DNA from: a bacterium UBP14_UBA6098
GTDB taxonomy: Bacteria; UBP14; UBA6098
Length of the DNA stretch: 64,000 nt
Reading direction: 5' to 3'
Assembly: GCA_002428525.1 (NCBI GenBank)
Contig: DIWU01000002.1
Span: forward strand, 14,027-78,026
Part shown: piece after piece, positions 26,289-35,785 of the stretch
Layout: each line of letters begins with the position of its first letter
Numbering within the stretch: position 1 is the stretch's first letter
Program-made: the position numbers and the translations under genes
The notes under the pieces: generated by a model
What the model was told of the DNA's origin: nothing
Databases searched by the model: none
What the model saw: the letters and a program-made list of their open reading frames with translations, nothing else

Positions 26289-27288
26289 CGTCCAAGATCA
26301 AATCCTGTCCGCATTCGATGCCGGTGAACGGTTCCTTGTTTTGGGGCATAAGGACCCTGACGGGGATTCTCTCGGATCGATCTTGGCGATTAGCTCCTAT
26401 ATTCGAAACCAGCTCGCCAAGGAATCCTTCATCGTCGCGCCGCTTCAATGGCCCTCGAGATACTCTTTTCTCGAAAGGCATAAAAACGGCGCCGGTTCTC
26501 TCCCGCGATGCAATATCGACACCGCTTTCATCCTCGACTGCTCGGCAGAGAACCGCATCGACTGGGGTCGGCTCGATCCGGCCGATTTCGACGGAGTTAA
26601 AAAGATCGTGATCGATCACCACCTCGAGGGCGAGCCGTTTGGGTCTATCAACTGGATCGACCCCTCGGCGTCCGCGACCGGCGAGATGGTTTACAGAATT
26701 CTCGAGGCCCGAGGGGCAAGCTTCCCGAACGATATCGCCGAATCGATCTATTCCGCGATATTGACGGACACCGGCAGATTTACCTACTCAAACACAACCT
26801 CCGACTGTCTCGAGATTTGTTCGCGTCTCGTCGAATCGGGAAACCTCGATCTATCCGATATAACATCACAACTTTACTACAATTATTCAGAGGAATATCT
26901 TAGGAATATCGGGATAGCATTATATAATACAAGAGCTTATAATGATTCGCGAATACTGCTCCTGACACTCGATAAGGCCTCGGTCAAGTCCTTCTCGACG
27001 ACCTTCGACGACACGGAGGGTATTGTCGATCTTGCGATGTCGGTTCGGGGCGTCGAGGTGGCCGCGCTTTTCAAAGAGCTTTCAAGAGATGTCATCCGTG
27101 TGTCTCTACGGAGCCGAGGTTTTGTCGATGTCGGCTCTATCGCGGGCGAGTTCGGCGGCGGCGGGCATCATAACGCCGCCGGTTGCACTGTCAATATGCC
27201 GCTTTCCCTCGCGCGCGAGGCCATCTTGAAGCGGTTCGAGCTATTGCTCGAGAAATCCTGCCGAATCGAGGAGAAAAATATTGGTTGA
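26281..27288 (+). CDS. nrnA: DHH/DHHA1 phosphoesterase (NrnA-like)
   Basis: Bifunctional oligoribonuclease/pAp-phosphatase family, 335 aa from ATG 26281. That start overlaps the rbfA stop and leads straight into the conserved N-terminus; longer in-frame starts inside rbfA are rejected. DHH motifs: GHKDPDGDSLGS, FILDCS, IDHHLEG and LTDTGRF. The DHHA1 domain has GEFGGGGHHNAAGC. It sits between rbfA and truB as in many bacteria. It degrades short RNAs or pAp, or possibly cyclic dinucleotide products. Confidence 0.92.
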   Translation: MNSVQDQILSAFDAGERFLVLGHKDPDGDSLGSILAISSYIRNQLAKESFIVAPLQWPSRYSFLERHKNGAGSLPRCNIDTAFILDCSAENRIDWGRLDPADFDGVKKIVIDHHLEGEPFGSINWIDPSASATGEMVYRILEARGASFPNDIAESIYSAILTDTGRFTYSNTTSDCLEICSRLVESGNLDLSDITSQLYYNYSEEYLRNIGIALYNTRAYNDSRILLLTLDKASVKSFSTTFDDTEGIVDLAMSVRGVEVAALFKELSRDVIRVSLRSRGFVDVGSIAGEFGGGGHHNAAGCTVNMPLSLAREAILKRFELLLEKSCRIEEKNIG

Positions 27289-28186
27289 CGGTATCCTCCT
27301 TCTCGACAAGCCCGAGGGCAAATCCACATCGTTTTGTGTCAGAAAGATCGCCAAGGTTGCGAAAACCAAGGGCGGCCATGCAGGCACGCTCGATCCGATG
27401 GCCACCGGTCTCGTCACTGTCCTTTTGGGCCGAGCGACCAAGCTTTCCCAGTTCGTCACCGACTTCGACAAGACCTACACCGGAGAGATCGCCTTCGGTG
27501 TCACGACAAGCACCGGCGACCGCGAGGGGGAGGTTTTGCGAGAGATGCCGGTGGAGATCGATTCGATGAGACTCAGAGAGATAGCCCGTTCGATCGAGGG
27601 CGAGCTGACACTGCCGGTTCCCGCCTATTCCGCGGTGAAGGTCGGTGGGAGACGGCTCTTGGATTACGCCCGCGCCGGCAAGTCGATCGAAGCCCCGCTC
27701 AGGACAATCAGGGTGAACAGCTTTAGTATAAAAAAAATCGACCTGCCGTGCCTCGAGTTCGAGACCTCGGTCTCGAAGGGGACATACATCCGCTCGATCG
27801 CCGAACATATTGGCGCGCTTGCCGGTTGCGGCGCTCATCTGTCAAAGCTTCGGCGCACTGCGGTCGGAGGATCGGTCGTCGAGGACGCGGTTCCCTTCGC
27901 CGAGGCCCTCGAGTTGGCCGAGTCCGGCGGTTTGAGCCGTAGAATGATCGATACGGCGGAGTTTCTCAGAGAGCGATTCCCGGTGGTCGAGGTCGATTTT
28001 CAGACAGCGAGTGAAATCGCCGGCGGCCGCTTCCCTTTAATAGATATTGACAAAGTCGTTTTTGGCGATATATTCCTTGTTTTACATTCGGCAAATTGTA
28101 TCGCGTTTTTGAAAAAGATTAGCGATGCCGAACGGTGTTTCGAGTTCGTTCGTGTGCTTATAAGGCCGGAAGAAATTGAAAACTGA
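27281..28186 (+). CDS. truB: tRNA pseudouridine(55) synthase
   Basis: Makes pseudouridine 55 in the tRNA T-loop. The 301-aa protein has LLLDKPEGKSTSF, the catalytic block GHAGTLDPMATGLV (Asp of GTLDP), YTGEIAFGVTTSTGD and the C-terminal YIRSIAEHIG. The start is TTG 27281, overlapping the preceding stop by eight bases, so translation is coupled. Confidence 0.95.
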   Translation: MVDGILLLDKPEGKSTSFCVRKIAKVAKTKGGHAGTLDPMATGLVTVLLGRATKLSQFVTDFDKTYTGEIAFGVTTSTGDREGEVLREMPVEIDSMRLREIARSIEGELTLPVPAYSAVKVGGRRLLDYARAGKSIEAPLRTIRVNSFSIKKIDLPCLEFETSVSKGTYIRSIAEHIGALAGCGAHLSKLRRTAVGGSVVEDAVPFAEALELAESGGLSRRMIDTAEFLRERFPVVEVDFQTASEIAGGRFPLIDIDKVVFGDIFLVLHSANCIAFLKKISDAERCFEFVRVLIRPEEIEN

Positions 28187-29084
28187 ATACCTATCGGCAC
28201 CGGATCGATTGCTGGAAAGCTCCGCGGTTGCGGTTGGGAGCTTCGACGGACTGCATATCGGGCATATGCGGGTTATCTCCGAATTGACCTCGATCGCGAG
28301 GGGATTGGGCCTGCCGAGTGTGGTATTCAGCTTCTCGCCGCACCCGAGGTCGTTTTTCGGGCGAGGGGTTTTTCAGCTTCTGACAACGGTTTCCGAGAAA
28401 TTGGAGCCGCTGTCTCTAAGCGGTATCGATATGGCTGTCTTCGCGAATTTCGATGGCGCTTTCGCGGCCCAGACCGCGCGGGAGTTCATTTCGGCCTATT
28501 TGATCGGATCGCTGGGTATGAAGGCCCTGATTGTCGGGACCGATCACGCCTTTGGCAAGGGCAGAGGCGGCGATATCGAGGCCCTGCGAGCGATTGCTTG
28601 CGATATCGGTTTCGAGCTGGTCGTCGTCGAGCCGGTATTAGTGGGCGACAGCCCGGTCAGTAGCACGAGGATTCGAGAGCTTCTGCTCGCCGGCGATATA
28701 GTCTCGGCGAACGCTATGCTCGGAAGGCCCTATTTGCTTTGCGGAGAGGTTGTCTCCGGCGCGGGCAGGGGCAGAAAACTTGGTTTTCCAACTGTGAATA
28801 TCAGGCCACCGAAGGACAAGCTTGTGCCGATTAATGGGGTTTATCGCGCGGTCGATTCCGAGGGGATCTGCGGTCTCTTGTATATCGGCGGGGCGCCGAC
28901 CTTCGGTGTGAGGGAGATCTCGGCCGAATTCCACGGCCTCGACAAGCCCTCGGTTCGAGAGGGCGATGGCTATTGTGTTTCGATCCTATCCCGAGTCCGC
29001 GACGAGATAAGATTCGACGGCGCGGATGAGCTTGTTGCGCAGATGATTAAGGATAAAGCGGAAATAGTGAGTGGAAAATGTTAA
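28176..29084 (+). CDS. ribF: Bifunctional riboflavin kinase/FAD synthetase
   Basis: Converts riboflavin to FMN and FAD, 302 aa. The N-terminal FAD synthetase nucleotidyltransferase has GSFDGLHIGHMRVI and SSTRIRELLLAGDI. The C-terminal flavokinase has GRKLGFPTVNI and INGVYRAV. The start is TTG 28176, inside the end of truB. It precedes rpsO as in many genomes. Confidence 0.95.
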   Translation: MKTEYLSAPDRLLESSAVAVGSFDGLHIGHMRVISELTSIARGLGLPSVVFSFSPHPRSFFGRGVFQLLTTVSEKLEPLSLSGIDMAVFANFDGAFAAQTAREFISAYLIGSLGMKALIVGTDHAFGKGRGGDIEALRAIACDIGFELVVVEPVLVGDSPVSSTRIRELLLAGDIVSANAMLGRPYLLCGEVVSGAGRGRKLGFPTVNIRPPKDKLVPINGVYRAVDSEGICGLLYIGGAPTFGVREISAEFHGLDKPSVREGDGYCVSILSRVRDEIRFDGADELVAQMIKDKAEIVSGKC

Positions 29085-29119
29085 CATCATATAATCGATA
29101 AAAATCAAGGAGGAAGAAG

Positions 29120-29389
29120 TTGTCGATCACGAAGACGAGAAAAAGCGAAGTTATGGGCCAATTCGGTCGCACGGTCGGGGATGTCGGCTCCCCTGAGGTC
29201 CAAATCGCAGTGCTAACAGAGAGGATCAATAATCTTTCGGAGCATTTCAGATCGCATCCGAAGGACAACAACTCGAAAAGAGGATTTTTTATCCTCATCG
29301 GACGGCGGAAAAAGCTACTCGCATATCTGCGAAGCAAGAATTTCGCCACTTACAAGGCTCTTATCGCTAAGCTCGGTATTCGCCGTTAA
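29120..29389 (+). CDS. rpsO: 30S ribosomal protein S15
   Basis: 16S-rRNA-binding protein, 89 aa, standard length. It carries the S15 signature around GSPEVQIAVLTERINNLSEH and the C-terminal RRKKLLAYLRSKNFATY. The start is TTG 29120, placed by a strong AAGGAGGAAG ribosome site and by the conserved SITKTRK start. TTG is unusual for a ribosomal protein gene. Confidence 0.97.
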   Translation: MSITKTRKSEVMGQFGRTVGDVGSPEVQIAVLTERINNLSEHFRSHPKDNNSKRGFFILIGRRKKLLAYLRSKNFATYKALIAKLGIRR

Positions 29390-29458
29390 TCGGCATTCGC
29401 GCTTTTGCCTGTCTGAGGACGGGATGATGGAGTTTAATGATGAAAGGTTGAGAAGAAA

Positions 29459-31639
29459 ATGTCAAAAGAAATTGTAAAAACAACAATCAACAATATCGAG
29501 CTGTCTATAGAGACAGGCGAGATTACCAAGCAAGCGAGCGGAGCTGTGCTGATCAATTACGGCGAGACACAGGTTCTCGTCACGGCGTGTATGGACTACA
29601 ACGCGAAACTGGACTCCGACTTTTTCCCGCTGACTGTCGAATATCGAACCCGCACCTACGCCGCGGGCCGAATTCCCGGCGGGTTTTTCAAGCGCGAGGG
29701 CAAGCCGCCGACCTCGGATATCCTCAACGCGCGCCTTATCGACAGGCCGATTCGGCCGCGTTTCCCGAAGGACTTCATGAATGAGGTTCAGATCTATGCC
29801 ATCCCGATGTCCTTCGACGGCGAAAACGACCCGGATGTCCTCGGATTGCTCGGCGCTAGTGCCGCGTTGACCATCTCGGACATTCCTTTCGGCGATCCGC
29901 TGGGCGCGATTCGCGTCGGGAATATCGACGGCGTCTTTGTCGCGAACCCTACGCTCGCACAGCGTGCAAACAGTGTGATGGATATAGTCGTAGCTGGAAC
30001 CGGCGAGGATATCGTCATGGTTGAGGGCGGCGCTTTTGAGATCTCCGAGGAGCTTCTCATCGAGGCCTTCGAGTTCGCAAAACCGATTCTCGCGCAACTT
30101 TGCGAGATTCAGAAAGAGCTTAAAGAGAAGGTCGGCAATACGAAATTCCAGTATGTTCCGGTTGCCGGAATCGCTCCCGAGCTTGAGAGGGCTGTCAGGG
30201 AATTCCTCGAGCCAAAGATGAAGGATGTCCTCTTGACCGAAGGCAAGCATGCGCGCGCTATGGCTGTCAAAGATCTATTGGCCTCGGCGGTGGAGGCCCT
30301 CAAAGAGGCCTTCCCCGAAGGCGAAAAGGATATCTTGACGGTTGGCCACGATGTTCAGCGCGATGTTATGCGCACGATGGTTCTTAACGAATCGAAACGT
30401 GTCGATGGCAGAAGCCCGTTCGATGTCAGGCCGATCTCCGTCAAGACGGGCTATCTGAAAAGGACGCACGGTAGCGCGCTTTTCACAAGGGGCGAAACGC
30501 AGGCCCTTGCAGTTATGACGCTCGGCTCGAAGATGGACGAGCAGAAGATCGAAGACCTCGAAGGCGAGAGCTTCAAGACCTTCATGCTTCACTACAACTT
30601 CCCGTCCTTCTCGGTCGGCGAGGTCAAACGCGCCGGCCCACCATCGAGGCGCGAGATCGGCCACGGAGCACTCGCGGAAAGAGCGCTTCAGCCGGTCGTT
30701 CCCTCGGAGGAGATGTTCCCCTACACAATCCGCCTCGTTAGCGATATTCTCGAATCGAACGGCTCATCCTCGATGGCCACTGTCTGCGCGGGGAGCCTCG
30801 CGATGATGGACGCCGGCGTGCCGATTAAAAGCCCGGTCGCGGGAATCGCTATGGGCCTCATCTCGGATGGCGATCGTTTCACTGTCCTGACCGATATTCT
30901 CGGCGACGAGGATCATTTGGGCGATATGGACTTCAAGGTCGCCGGAACCGCCGATGGGATCACCGCCTTTCAGATGGATGTCAAGATCGCCGGCGTGTCT
31001 TTGGAGATCATGCGCAAGGCCTTGGCCCAAGCCAAAGAGGGCAGGGAGCACATCGTCTCGATTATGAACGAGACGCTCTCCACAGCCCGCGATCAGCTTT
31101 CACCCTACGCTCCGAGGATCATCACTATCAAGATCAATCCCGAAAAGATCGGGCTTCTCATCGGCCCCGGCGGCAAGATGGTTCGCTCCATTCAGGACAC
31201 CACAAACACGACTATCGCAATCGAGAACGACGGCTCTGTTCAGATAGCCTCCCCGAATGCAGAGGGCCTCGAAAACGCTCTCCGCATGATCAAAGGCCTC
31301 ACCGAAGAGGCCGAACTGGGCAAGGTTTACGACGGCACTGTCGTTCGAATCGCCGAATTCGGCGCGTTCATTCAAATCCTGCCGAATCAGGACGGACTTC
31401 TGCATATCTCCGAGATGGAATACGGCAGAACGCAGAATGTCGAGGATGTTATGCGCCTCGGCGACAAGGTTCAAGTGAAGGTTATTGAAATCCAGCCGGA
31501 TGGCAAAATCAGGCTTTCTCGGAGGGTTCTTCTGCCGAAGCCCGAGGGTTATGTCGAGCCGGAAAGATCCGAAAGACCGGAGCGGCGCGACGGCGGTAAC
31601 GACCGCGGCCGCGGCGGTGACAGGAGAGGTCGTCGGTAA
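29459..31639 (+). CDS. pnp: Polyribonucleotide nucleotidyltransferase
   Basis: Phosphorolytic 3'-5' exoribonuclease. The 726-aa protein has two RNase PH domains (KREGKPPTSDILNARLIDR in the first; ALFTRGETQALAV in the second) and a linking helical domain. A KH domain (INPEKIGLLIGPGGKMVRSI, near residue 560), an S1 domain (YDGTVVRIAEFGAFIQILP) and an Arg/Gly-rich tail follow. The rpsO-pnp order is conserved and in other bacteria is subject to pnp autoregulation. Confidence 0.98.
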   Translation: MSKEIVKTTINNIELSIETGEITKQASGAVLINYGETQVLVTACMDYNAKLDSDFFPLTVEYRTRTYAAGRIPGGFFKREGKPPTSDILNARLIDRPIRPRFPKDFMNEVQIYAIPMSFDGENDPDVLGLLGASAALTISDIPFGDPLGAIRVGNIDGVFVANPTLAQRANSVMDIVVAGTGEDIVMVEGGAFEISEELLIEAFEFAKPILAQLCEIQKELKEKVGNTKFQYVPVAGIAPELERAVREFLEPKMKDVLLTEGKHARAMAVKDLLASAVEALKEAFPEGEKDILTVGHDVQRDVMRTMVLNESKRVDGRSPFDVRPISVKTGYLKRTHGSALFTRGETQALAVMTLGSKMDEQKIEDLEGESFKTFMLHYNFPSFSVGEVKRAGPPSRREIGHGALAERALQPVVPSEEMFPYTIRLVSDILESNGSSSMATVCAGSLAMMDAGVPIKSPVAGIAMGLISDGDRFTVLTDILGDEDHLGDMDFKVAGTADGITAFQMDVKIAGVSLEIMRKALAQAKEGREHIVSIMNETLSTARDQLSPYAPRIITIKINPEKIGLLIGPGGKMVRSIQDTTNTTIAIENDGSVQIASPNAEGLENALRMIKGLTEEAELGKVYDGTVVRIAEFGAFIQILPNQDGLLHISEMEYGRTQNVEDVMRLGDKVQVKVIEIQPDGKIRLSRRVLLPKPEGYVEPERSERPERRDGGNDRGRGGDRRGRR

Positions 31640-31656
31640 AAACTAAGGCAGGTCGT

Positions 31657-32436
31657 ATGGCTGTCGAGATTCATCCGACCGCGGTCGTCGAACCGGGGGC
31701 TGAGATCGGCGAAGGAACGAGTATCGGGCCTCACACCTATATTCAGTCCGGAGCGAGGATCGGCAGAGACAACTATATCGGTTCGTCGGTTTGGATATCG
31801 GAAAGCGTCGTTCTCGGCGATTCCAACAAGATATATCATGGCGCGTCGATGGGCGCCCCCCCGCAAGACCTAAAATTCGGGGGGGAGCCTTCGACTGTCG
31901 AGATCGGGGATAAAAATGTTATCCGCGAGTTCGTCACGATTCACCGCGGAACGACAGCGACCTACAAAACCTGCGTCGGCTCGAACAACCTCCTCATGGC
32001 CTATGTCCATATCGCCCACGATTGCAGAGTCGGAAGCAACATAGTCATCGCAAACGCGCTGAATATGGCCGGCCATGTGACCATCGAGGATTTCGCAGTT
32101 CTCGGCGGGCTGGTGCCGATACACCAGTTCTGCCGAGTAGGTTCCTACGCCATGGTCGGCACCGGCGCGCGGATAGTTCAGGATATACTGCCCTATTCGT
32201 TGGTCGGCGCCGACCCGACGCGCGTCTCGGGGATCAATCGCATCGGCCTTCACCGCCGCGGTTTCTCCGAGGAATCGATAGCCGCGCTGAAATCCTGCTT
32301 TCGCTTGATTTATTATTCGGGGAAGCCCTTCACAAAGGCAATCGAAGAGATCGAGGGGCGATATTCGGGCCTGCCCGAGGTGGCAAAACTGCTCGAGTTT
32401 GTGAAAAACTCAAAGCGGGGGATTTTACTCAAATAA
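31657..32436 (+). CDS. lpxA: Acyl-ACP--UDP-N-acetylglucosamine O-acyltransferase
   Basis: First step of lipid A synthesis. The 259-aa protein has a left-handed beta-helix of hexapeptide repeats and conserved blocks IHPTAVVEPGAEIGEG, GAPPQDLKF and the catalytic-His region YVHIAHDCRVG, with a C-terminal helical part. Length matches LpxA. No other lpx gene is adjacent; it follows pnp by 17 bases and ends the superoperon. Confidence 0.95.
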   Translation: MAVEIHPTAVVEPGAEIGEGTSIGPHTYIQSGARIGRDNYIGSSVWISESVVLGDSNKIYHGASMGAPPQDLKFGGEPSTVEIGDKNVIREFVTIHRGTTATYKTCVGSNNLLMAYVHIAHDCRVGSNIVIANALNMAGHVTIEDFAVLGGLVPIHQFCRVGSYAMVGTGARIVQDILPYSLVGADPTRVSGINRIGLHRRGFSEESIAALKSCFRLIYYSGKPFTKAIEEIEGRYSGLPEVAKLLEFVKNSKRGILLK

Positions 32437-32463
32437 AAAAGGCCGCGAAAGCGGCCTCTTTTA
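32435..32463. terminator. Bidirectional terminator between lpxA and rpmB
   Basis: GGCCGC-GAAA-GCGGCC with a run of As before and Ts after, so it can act on both convergent transcripts. Confidence 0.9.
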
Positions 32464-32481
32464 TGAATTTCAAATCAGGAC

Positions 32482-32673
32482 CTAAGCGCTTTTCTTGACC
32501 TTCTCCGCCTTGATGCAACGCGTGCAGACCGTCATTCGGACAGGCTTGCCGTCAACGATGGCCTGAACCTTCTGAAGATTCGGGTTGAATTTGCGAAGGG
32601 TTCTATTGTGCGCATGAGAGACATTGCGGCCTGTTTGCGCCTTTTTTCCGCATATTTGACATATTCTCGACAT
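32482..32673 (-). CDS. rpmB: 50S ribosomal protein L28
   Basis: The 63-aa L28 of the zinc-ribbon type has paired Cys-x-x-Cys motifs (CQICGKK and CTRCIKA) and the L28 signature GRNVSHAHNRTLRKFNPNL. The start is the ATG at 32673, five bases after GGAGG; an in-frame ATG four codons upstream lies before that site and is rejected. Confidence 0.95.
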   Translation of the reverse strand: MSRICQICGKKAQTGRNVSHAHNRTLRKFNPNLQKVQAIVDGKPVRMTVCTRCIKAEKVKKSA

Positions 32674-32711
32674 AATATCCTCCAAGTCGTTTCGTTCAAG
32701 AAATTTCGTTC

Positions 32712-32739
32712 AATATATTCCTAAAGTTTTTCGATGCAA
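32712..32739 (-). promoter_or_regulatory. Promoter of rpmB
   Basis: On the minus strand TTGCAT (32739-32734), 16-base spacer, TATATT (32717-32712). Confidence 0.6.
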
Positions 32740-32793
32740 GCCTTTTTTGAAAATAATGATTTTCGGTTCATTATTTCGAGGGGCGCTTATCGA

Positions 32794-35637
32794 TCAGTTC
32801 CCGAGATTCGTTTTCTCGAAAGCCTTTCTTTTCGGTTCTTTCAGCTCGATCTCTCCGTCATCGAGTTTGGAATCGACCGTAGGTTTCGGGGCCGAGATCG
32901 ACCGCGGAGCCGGCTTCGAGTAATCGATTTCTTTGAGGGCAACGGGGTTTGCCTGAAGCAATTGGTCGGCTTTCGGAACCCGATCGTAGCGGCGGTCCTC
33001 ATAACCTGAGCGCTTAGCGACAACTCGCCAATCGAAGGTGGCGCTCGATGTCCCGCCGCCGAGTTCGACGACCTCGAACCCGGTCGAGCCCTTAATGACA
33101 GCGACGCCCCTGCAATCCGGGTCTGTCAGCTGGACGAAGACCTTCATCGGGTGGTCGTTGTCGATCGTGATTATACTCAGGAAATCCTTAGGAAGCTCGA
33201 TTTTTGCGCGCCCCTTATCGAGCCTGCCCTCGCCGAAATCCTCGAACCAAATCTCCGGCGATTCTTGGCAATAAACCGCGCGGTAGCCGTCCTCGGCGAG
33301 TAGCAATGCCGACTTCGACCCTCCGACCCAGAAATCGTTGATAACTCTCACGTCGCCGCTGAAATATCCGGCGTAATCCGCGGTAGTGTTGACCGATTGG
33401 CCGAAAACACCGACATCGATTCCGCCGGAGTAGTCGCTTGTATAACCGATCACGCCCCTGTTCGCCGCGGAGGTGCTGTTTCCCTCGCCCTGAATGCCGA
33501 TATTTCCGATAGCGATCATACCGTAACCGCCCGTCGCGTCGTCGCTTATTCCATAGACGCCGCAGGAGGCCTCGGCGGTGCTTCCCCAACCGAAGACACC
33601 CGTATTGTCGCTGTAGCCGATAACTCCCGCGCCGTCTGTAATCGATCCGGGGAGGACAAGGCCGTTATCCGAACCCATAACCCCGATCCCGCCGGTGTCG
33701 TCGGTGCGGCCTATAATACCGTAGCCGCGGTTGTCGTCGCTGTCGGCGTGGCCGAAGATTCCGACCGATGTGCCGTTGCCGTTGAGGCCGGAGCCGCCTG
33801 TGAGAACTGTAATCTCGTCCCGACTGCCCATGATTCCGATAATCGCTGTGCCGGTGTCGGCGTAGTTGATTGCGTAAACAGCGGCGCCGAGCGCGACAAT
33901 CGAATCGAGGACATTTTCGCGGATGCCGGTCGAACAAGTGGCGAAGACCGCGTAATTGTAGCCGCTCGTGGCGTTGGTATTGCTTCTGGCTCTAATCGCA
34001 ATACCGTTCTCGTCGAAGGTTTGCGCGAAAAGGCCCCAAGAGTTAGCAGTTGTGTCGCCGATGAAAACTCCGGCGAAATTCTTTGAAAGCCCTGTGACTG
34101 CTGTGCCCGAATACCAGCTACCAGAGAAGCCCTCAGAAACGCCGAAAACAGCGCCGCCTTGGTCGCTACCGAGACCGTAAACGCCCCAAGCGACAGTATC
34201 CGGGCTGACGAAAAGGCCGCCGGAACAGTGATAGCAGTTGCTTTCGCCGTAAACACCTTCCGTCCCCGAACCGGAGCCTAAGACGCCGGCTCCCGCTCCG
34301 AAAGAACTCACTCCGACGACACCGGTGGACTTTGTGCCGCCCTCGCCGCGAACACCTGCAAAAAGGCTGTCCGCAGTGATTCCGCGCAGGGCGTAGCCGT
34401 CGGCGGAGGTGATGTAAAGCCCGCTGTCGGCGCAGTTCCAGTTGTCGTCGCAGTGGGTATGTCCCGAGGTCGAGAAATAGCTCGCGTGATAGCCGTCGAG
34501 CAGATCGGCATTCAGGCCGGAGCTTGGGCCTTGCGGCGAGACGCTGATCGTCGCCGTTCCCAATCCGGTTGTCACGCCGATATTCGTTCCGGGGAAAATA
34601 TCCTCCGGCCGAAGATAGCGCGCATCGGCGTAATCGCGGTCCATCGCGTCGTCGCCGGAATTCGGGTCGCCGGTGAGGCTGATTCGGCCATTGACAACGA
34701 GCTTTTCCCCGGGCGAGGTGGTTCCGATGCCGACATTACCGCCGACCGCGGAATAGATATTCGCGCCCGAAACCACCCAATCGCCGTCGTCGCCGCCGCC
34801 GGCGCCGAAGGCAGTCCAGCTTCCGCCGAAATTCTTGAACTGCAAAGTCCCCGCGTTGTCGCGGAAACCGTAACCGGAGGTGCCGGTGACATCGTCGAAA
34901 TTGATATAGCTACCGTAAGACAGGCCGATATTGCCGTTGACATCGAGCTTGTGATCGGGCGTGACATCGCCGACACCGACATTGCCGGAAACCAGCGAAT
35001 ACAGATGCGTGCCGGAGATTTGCCAGTCGGCGTCGGTGATTGCGGGAACACCGATGATCGAGTCCCAATGGACATGCCCCGCCCAATGCGCCGAGTCCGC
35101 CCAAGCCAGCCAGCCGATCGAATCGATATAACCGATTGAATCGACATAAGTTATCGAATCTATGAAGGAGATCGAGTCGATGAATGTCACCGAATCTATG
35201 AAATTAATATACGCGACGCCCGAGACGCTGTCTGCCCAGATCGCGCGATGGGCGTAGGCCACCGGCGAAAGCGGCAAGCGTGGTGCGAGCAGTTCGTCCA
35301 GCGCATCGACGACATCGCCGTCGTCGTTGCGATCGACCTTGATCTGCATCCAATACTTGTCGGAGAAGCTCAGGCCGATCGGCCGGATTTCACCGAGACG
35401 GACATCGAAAAGCCCCTTAACGATCGCGACGCTAAGCGTCTCGGCCCAAAGCGGCGCGCCGCCGGTCGAGACATCGAAAAGCATGAACGCGATTGTCCGG
35501 TTCGGGTCGTCGATCGCGACGCCGTCGGGGTCTGTAATTTTCCCCTGATAATTCAGTGTTTTCGGAAGCTCCGCGATCGCGGAAAAACAGATTAGGGCCG
35601 AGAGAATAAGGGCCGCCAATGAAAGCCTTTTGGACAT
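32794..35637 (-). CDS. Large secreted tail-fibre-like surface protein, 947 aa
   Basis: Signal peptide LAALILSALICFSAIA is followed by an 'LNYQGKITDPDGVAI' N-terminal domain shared with the collagen-like protein at the right end of the window. Next comes a run of five hexapeptides of the form F-I-D-S-I-x (plus-strand about 35100-35212). Tail-fibre-type modules follow (GNVGVGDVTPDHKLDVNGN; GNVGIGTTSPGEKLVVNGR; LNADLLDGYHASYF), then a long Gly/Val-rich repeat region with many variants of G-V-x-G-x-S/G. The C-terminal ~150 residues (EDGYRAVYCQESPEIWFEDFG onward) end with a Lys-rich tail. GGAGG precedes ATG 35637. Probably a cell-surface fibre; no enzymatic motif is seen. Confidence 0.75.
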   Translation of the reverse strand: MSKRLSLAALILSALICFSAIAELPKTLNYQGKITDPDGVAIDDPNRTIAFMLFDVSTGGAPLWAETLSVAIVKGLFDVRLGEIRPIGLSFSDKYWMQIKVDRNDDGDVVDALDELLAPRLPLSPVAYAHRAIWADSVSGVAYINFIDSVTFIDSISFIDSITYVDSIGYIDSIGWLAWADSAHWAGHVHWDSIIGVPAITDADWQISGTHLYSLVSGNVGVGDVTPDHKLDVNGNIGLSYGSYINFDDVTGTSGYGFRDNAGTLQFKNFGGSWTAFGAGGGDDGDWVVSGANIYSAVGGNVGIGTTSPGEKLVVNGRISLTGDPNSGDDAMDRDYADARYLRPEDIFPGTNIGVTTGLGTATISVSPQGPSSGLNADLLDGYHASYFSTSGHTHCDDNWNCADSGLYITSADGYALRGITADSLFAGVRGEGGTKSTGVVGVSSFGAGAGVLGSGSGTEGVYGESNCYHCSGGLFVSPDTVAWGVYGLGSDQGGAVFGVSEGFSGSWYSGTAVTGLSKNFAGVFIGDTTANSWGLFAQTFDENGIAIRARSNTNATSGYNYAVFATCSTGIRENVLDSIVALGAAVYAINYADTGTAIIGIMGSRDEITVLTGGSGLNGNGTSVGIFGHADSDDNRGYGIIGRTDDTGGIGVMGSDNGLVLPGSITDGAGVIGYSDNTGVFGWGSTAEASCGVYGISDDATGGYGMIAIGNIGIQGEGNSTSAANRGVIGYTSDYSGGIDVGVFGQSVNTTADYAGYFSGDVRVINDFWVGGSKSALLLAEDGYRAVYCQESPEIWFEDFGEGRLDKGRAKIELPKDFLSIITIDNDHPMKVFVQLTDPDCRGVAVIKGSTGFEVVELGGGTSSATFDWRVVAKRSGYEDRRYDRVPKADQLLQANPVALKEIDYSKPAPRSISAPKPTVDSKLDDGEIELKEPKRKAFEKTNLGN

Positions 35638-35686
35638 TTTTCCTCCTAATTTAAATCAAAAGACAAAAACTCTCAGTATTTCAAAC

Positions 35687-35715
35687 AATATAAAATGCCT
35701 TTTTGCTTAAGTCAA
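35687..35715 (-). promoter_or_regulatory. Promoter of the 947-aa secreted protein gene
   Basis: On the minus strand TTGACT (35715-35710), 17-base spacer, TATATT (35692-35687). Confidence 0.65.
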
Positions 35716-35750
35716 TATTTTAAATATAAGAATCTCCGAAGACAAAGCTA

Positions 35751-35779
35751 TTGACATCGAAGAGGCCGCGCGCTAAATT
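35751..35779 (+). promoter_or_regulatory. Promoter of the sugar transferase gene, apparently leaderless
   Basis: TTGACA (35751-35756), 17-base spacer, TAAATT (35774-35779). The expected start of transcription is at ATG 35786, and no ribosome site is present. Confidence 0.6.
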
Positions 35780-35785
35780 TACAAC

